From Nissolia schottii (lineage: Eukaryota > Streptophyta > Magnoliopsida > Fabales > Fabaceae): a stretch of DNA of 64,000 nt. How positions within the stretch are numbered: the first letter of the stretch is position 1; the number at the start of each line of letters is the position of its first letter. The notes beneath the pieces were generated by a model. The model worked only from the letters and a program-made list of their open reading frames with translations, was not told the DNA's origin and ran no database searches. The stretch spans positions 64,110-128,109 of the forward strand of contig QANU01085618.1 of the NCBI GenBank assembly GCA_003254905.1, written 5' to 3'. Positions 60,136-64,000 of the stretch are shown here, in pieces. The translations under genes and the position numbers were made by a program.

Positions 60136-61240
60136 TCAAACCATTTGGATCGTTTTATTATTAATGCCTTCCTCACAATATTGCTGTTGGTTCATGTTGT
60201 CCCCTACATCATGTACTTTGGATTTGTCGCACACAGCTTGTTTGAATTTAGCCAACTCCCATAGTTCTTCAACAACTTTCACAATGTCTTCCACACGTGC
60301 CACAGTTTCAATCAGCAAAGAAGCCACCGTTACCACTTGAATAATTTCCATTAGTGGGAATGTTTCAACATTTGCACCACCTAATTCTTGATCATGTGAT
60401 GCTGCTGCTTCTTCTGATGATGATGATTCTGTGCCTTGTGCATTATTAGCATTATTATTATTATGTGATGGTGGGTTGACCAAGTTTGAATGAGACTTCA
60501 ATAAATCCCTCAGCTCTTGTGCAGCACTATTCATCTCCATAACCAAAATATCAACTTTGGATGATTTTGTCATGTTCTTGATTGTAGTTGCTAGCTCTCT
60601 TATGACACTCGTAGAGTTGGCTCCTATTTTCAATGAGATGCTGCTCACATTCTTCTTGATGTGATCAGGGGCCTGCACCTCAAATTAATTGGTTAGTGCA
60701 TTACTTTAAGCTCTCACATTTATTGCATGGTTCAAACGTTTTATGAACTATAATTTTTGATTTTTTCATACCTCTGTTAATTATTGATGTTTATATTTAA
60801 ATATATTGAATTAACAATATATCTAAATATATTGAGTCAATAATATATTTTAAAAGAAATAATTAACAAGGACGGAGAGAATATAAATTAAAATAAATAG
60901 TTCATAAAATTTGTGGATTATACATGAAATATAGTCTAGGATTGTATTAATCTTAATTTTGAATAATTTCTTACACAGGTGTCAAGATTAATTTATATTG
61001 AAGTGGCATGCTAGCATTTATGATGCAACATATATTATTTAGGAATTTAGGTATTACCTTATTTTCTGAATTTATGCATCCAATTAGAGCATCTATGCAG
61101 GAAGCACAAGTGCGCATTGAGGCACCAATTTTAAGATATTGCTTCCATGGGTGCCGGAAATTGAAGCGGCCATGGGCTGGCTCCCATCTAGCAAAATTAG
61201 CCTACAGCAATATATAATATACAATAATGATATCAAATCA

Positions 61241-61274
<34 letters not shown>

Positions 61275-61813
61275 AATATCATCATATGATTATAAATAGC
61301 AACATGGTAGTGGCAGTGTGTCTCACATATTTTTGAGTTAAAAGTTTGGAGCTGTGATATATGGATTTATTTGGTGTGAGACATCATGTCAATTTACATT
61401 TTATTCATTATTTAATGAGATTTTAATGTCTTACACTCTTGTAAAATCTCATACAGTGATGAACAATGTGTAAGTTGACACAATATTCTACGCCAAATAA
61501 GCACCCATATTATTTATCTAAAAGTTAGGTGTAGGCATGCATAAGCTGAAGCGAATTCAATTATAATCAAATGATGAAAAAGTGAAGAGGTATGAAGTGA
61601 CAGTGAGTGCAAGTATGTGTGACATTGTTACGATGAGAATTCTTTTGTACAGAAGGGCGTACCATGGTTTCTTCTGTTGCTTTGGTACTTAGCACACACT
61701 TGTAGCCAAGCAGCTTCTTCTTAGACTCCTCATGACTCGCTGCTTCTGAGGCTTCACTCTCATTGAAGTACTGAGCCACACAACCTGAAATACACACACA
61801 CACACATTATATT

Positions 61814-61844
<31 letters not shown>

Positions 61845-63526
61845 TTAATACAATGATACACATTAGTAGTATAAATCAACAAGGCCTAATTTCTTTATAA
61901 GGTCAGCTAACTGGGCCGAACCCCTTTGACTTAAAGGTCACGAGCTTAAATCTCAAAAACAATCTCTCTACTTACAAAGGAACCCCACCAAATGGAAGTC
62001 TCGTGCGCTGAATTGCAAATGTAGTCAACATTTTGTAAATAAGGCTCACCTTGTAAGGAGTTGGACAGCTTGTCCAAGTTGCCGGTGACCAAACCATGAA
62101 GCTCTTGGCCAGCCCAGACGGGCCGGACGGTGACGCTGACGATCACGCACAGCGAGGTTCCGATTATAATGGTGGACATTCTCTGTTGTGCCATAACCAG
62201 CAAGTCGCCGACCCGGTAACCGGAAACCGAAACCAGGCTGAATGTGAGGATGAACACCATACAGCCGTAATCAAAACGAGCCTTTATGGTTGGAATGAAT
62301 CTAGAGAATGTTGCTGCTGAAGCTGAAAGACAAAATGAAATAACGATCGCTACATATTTGTTTGTGTACATAAATACTAAAGTTTAATTCATTTGTTTAT
62401 GTATGTTATTTATACCTAAGAGAAAGACTGTGACACTAGAAATTACGGGTTCCAATTGATCTCCTGCTCTGCTTGCTAACCAGTGTGCGCCAATGGCTAG
62501 GAACCCGGCAAGGGCAGTTCCGCATATTCTGTTTATACATTTACTTATTGTAGCACCTGCAATTTAATGTTTCGTATAACTTCATGAGCGATGTTAATTA
62601 ATTTCAGTTGTTCATATAACAATGATGTGTATTCTAATTCTAATCTGTTGACAAATTTTCTAGATACTTCCAGAGTAAAAGAGGAGTTTTGTCCTCTGAT
62701 ATTGTTAGGTGTAATATATCACTTTAATACAATAATTAACGTGTTAAGAATAATAAGAAACAAAACTTTTTTTTAAATAGGACAATGTAAGAATGTTTGT
62801 CTACTGTTATGTTATAATAGTAACTTTATTTGTATCCTTTTGTGAACGTTTTATAAAGCATGTGTTGGGGCATCCCTAATTAAACATTAGTCGAGAGAAA
62901 AGCCAAAATCTACTCTCAACTAACTAATGTTTAAGGGACAGACATCCAGAGCTGTTATTTCAAGGATATCATCAAAAACGTGAAAAAAATAACTTTATTA
63001 TGTTTGCACAAATGTTATTTGTACTCATTAGTTATAGGATATCGTGTCGACTCACTAATCATTTATCTTTGAATGAGATTTCAGTAAGGCTAAGTCCTAG
63101 TGAAATCTCATTTAATAATAAATTACCAGTAAGTCAACATGGTGTCCCAAAATTACCGAGTCCAAATAACACGACTCTTGTACCATAATTGAAAAGACAT
63201 GACTACCTACCTGCTGTGTACTCAAACACAACAACCACAGTCATGACTGCCCACATAGAATTTCTTCCAACTTCATCATACAAAGGCTTCAAGTAGTAGA
63301 AGAGTGAAACAACAGAAAGTGCCACCCCAACCTTCAAGCAGTGTATGAACTTCCTAGGGTCAGCCACCCCTAACTCCCATGCTTTCCTCACAAACTTGCA
63401 CATCTTGAGAGCCACCCCTGCCATAGCTGCATACACGCAAGAAATCCATGCTGATCTCCCCAATAATGGTGATGAGCCATCGCCATCTGATACCTTTATC
63501 CTCCATTCTACTCCTTCTTGACCCAT
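60136..63526 (-). CDS. ALMT: Aluminium-activated malate transporter family anion channel (ALMT10-like)
   Basis: Minus-strand exons 63211-63526, 62416-62556, 62050-62322, 61663-61784, 61058-61201 and 60136-60672 (GT..AG) total 1533 nt and encode 510 aa, a usual ALMT length. Six membrane segments lie in the N-terminal half: HCLKVGVALSVVSLFYYL, NSMWAVMTVVVVFEYTAG, GTALAGFLAIGAHWLA, PVISSVTVFLLASAATF, YGCMVFILTFSLVSVSG and MSTIIIGTSLCVIVSVTV followed by RPVWAG. The cytosolic half contains the family WEP motif (W290-E291-P292 in FARWEPAHGRF) and a helical C-terminus. ALMTs pass malate and other anions across the plasma membrane or tonoplast; membrane and gating ion cannot be read here. The N-terminus and PLYDEVGRNSMWA resemble the ALMT10 group rather than Al3+-responsive ALMT1. 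Introns carry a SINE and TA/AC microsatellites. Confidence 0.93.
61244..61272. repeat. (TA)n microsatellite in ALMT intron 4
   Basis: TA run of about 14 units. Intron 3 contains a further (AC)n at 61792-61806 directly followed by a (TA)n tract at about 61814-61839, close to the exon 4 acceptor. Confidence 0.9.
61890..61980 (+). repeat. SINE fragment in ALMT intron 3
   Basis: It reads GGTCAGCTAACTGGGCCGAA (A-box-like) and AGGTCACGAGCTTAAATCTC (B-box-like), then AAAAACAATCTCTCTACTTA, the order of tRNA-derived plant SINEs. It is antisense to the gene. Confidence 0.5.
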
Positions 63527-63669
63527 GTTAATTCTTATGGTTGTTATGTGTGAATTTGAAAATTTTGTTTGAACAAGGTTGGTCAGTTGCAAAAGGAGCT
63601 TATTTGATTTGGAATGCCAAGCATGAACAGGGGAAGGTTTAGCTGAAATATAGAATTGGAGTGTACACT

Positions 63670-63690
63670 TGCATTTATATATATACACAA
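63670..63690 (-). promoter_or_regulatory. Candidate TATA box of the ALMT gene
   Basis: The minus strand reads GTGTATATATATAAATGC. A start about 30 bp downstream would leave a 5' UTR of roughly 115 nt before the ATG at 63526, a normal arrangement. Positional inference. Confidence 0.5.
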
Positions 63691-63809
63691 AGAGGCGTAG
63701 TGCATGTACATGTTCTTTCTCAACCATGAGGACTTAATATTTTAATCGGGACAAAGGAACATTCTAATTTTAAATTCCTATGAACCGGGGATTCTAGAAT
63801 CTAGTGTGT

Positions 63810-63960
63810 CATGTGTCTAGCCATGGATGATTGATTGAGTTGGTAAGTAACGGGCTTGTATTCTAATAGGACGTGAGTTCGATTTTCGTTGCTGATGTGA
63901 AGGGGTCACTTTAATAAGTGATCTGTAAATATTTTCCCGTAAGCGTTTAAAGAACTTGAA
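63810..63960 (+). repeat. SINE-like tRNA-derived fragment
   Basis: It contains TGATTGAGTTGGTAAGTAAC (A-box-like) and GACGTGAGTTCGATTTTCGT (B-box-like) about 35 bp apart, followed by 'gtcactttaataagtgatct'. It does not fold as an intact tRNA gene. Confidence 0.45.
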
Positions 63961-64000
63961 ACATGCCTTGACCCTGATAAGATTATCGATGCTAAACCAA

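Noticed and set aside
63810-63890. Possible tRNA gene
   Set aside because: A- and B-box-like words are present but no acceptor stem or intact cloverleaf could be drawn; treated as a SINE fragment.

Overview
This window is nuclear DNA of a flowering plant, most likely a eudicot. Every recognisable gene belongs to a plant-specific or plant-typical family, the genes are split by short AT-rich introns with GT..AG borders, and the spacers are very AT-rich and full of MITEs, tRNA-derived SINEs and LTR-retrotransposon debris. The species cannot be fixed from the sequence alone.

Six protein-coding genes can be assembled exon by exon, each giving a clean multiple-of-three reading frame. From left to right they are: a Yellow Stripe-Like metal-nicotianamine transporter (minus, 888-4322, 6 exons, 677 aa); a STE20/FRAY-type protein kinase of the BLUS1-like group (plus, 30901-38670, 18 coding exons, 696 aa); an early nodulin-like phytocyanin (plus, 45715-46506, 2 exons, 206 aa); a yippee-like zinc-binding protein (plus, 48318-50187, 2 coding exons, 117 aa); a PUX10/FAF2-like UBA-UAS-UBX protein (minus, 52380-56998, 4 exons, 473 aa); and an aluminium-activated malate transporter (ALMT) family anion channel (minus, 60136-63526, 6 exons, 510 aa). 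They do not form a pathway or operon. They are independent eukaryotic genes, and I see no functional coupling beyond proximity.

The stretch from 4.4 to 30.8 kb is a gene desert. It holds nested MITEs (7950-8695), a degenerate minisatellite rich in TTAGGGTTT-like words (8.9-9.8 kb), several foldback elements, and a large nested LTR complex (18515-25177) in which a rearranged Ty3/gypsy-like element interrupts the 5' LTR of a decayed Ty1/copia-like element. The stretch from 38.7 to 45.7 kb holds one dubious reading frame, an uninterrupted 681-base poly-A run, and a solo LTR nested in another repeat.

The observations most worth a second look are: (i) five 33-bp modules at 51041-51388, four of them recognisable 13-7-13 imperfect palindromes; (ii) a ~1.1 kb near-perfect foldback inside the yippee-like gene's intron; (iii) an array of five palindromes of the type ATCTCGCGCGAGAT inside a retrotransposon LTR; (iv) the 681-nt A homopolymer; and (v) a 5' splice site that is itself the first unit of a (GT)16 microsatellite in the PUX10-like gene. 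I found no multi-gene novel system. The unusual material is in repeats and non-coding structure.
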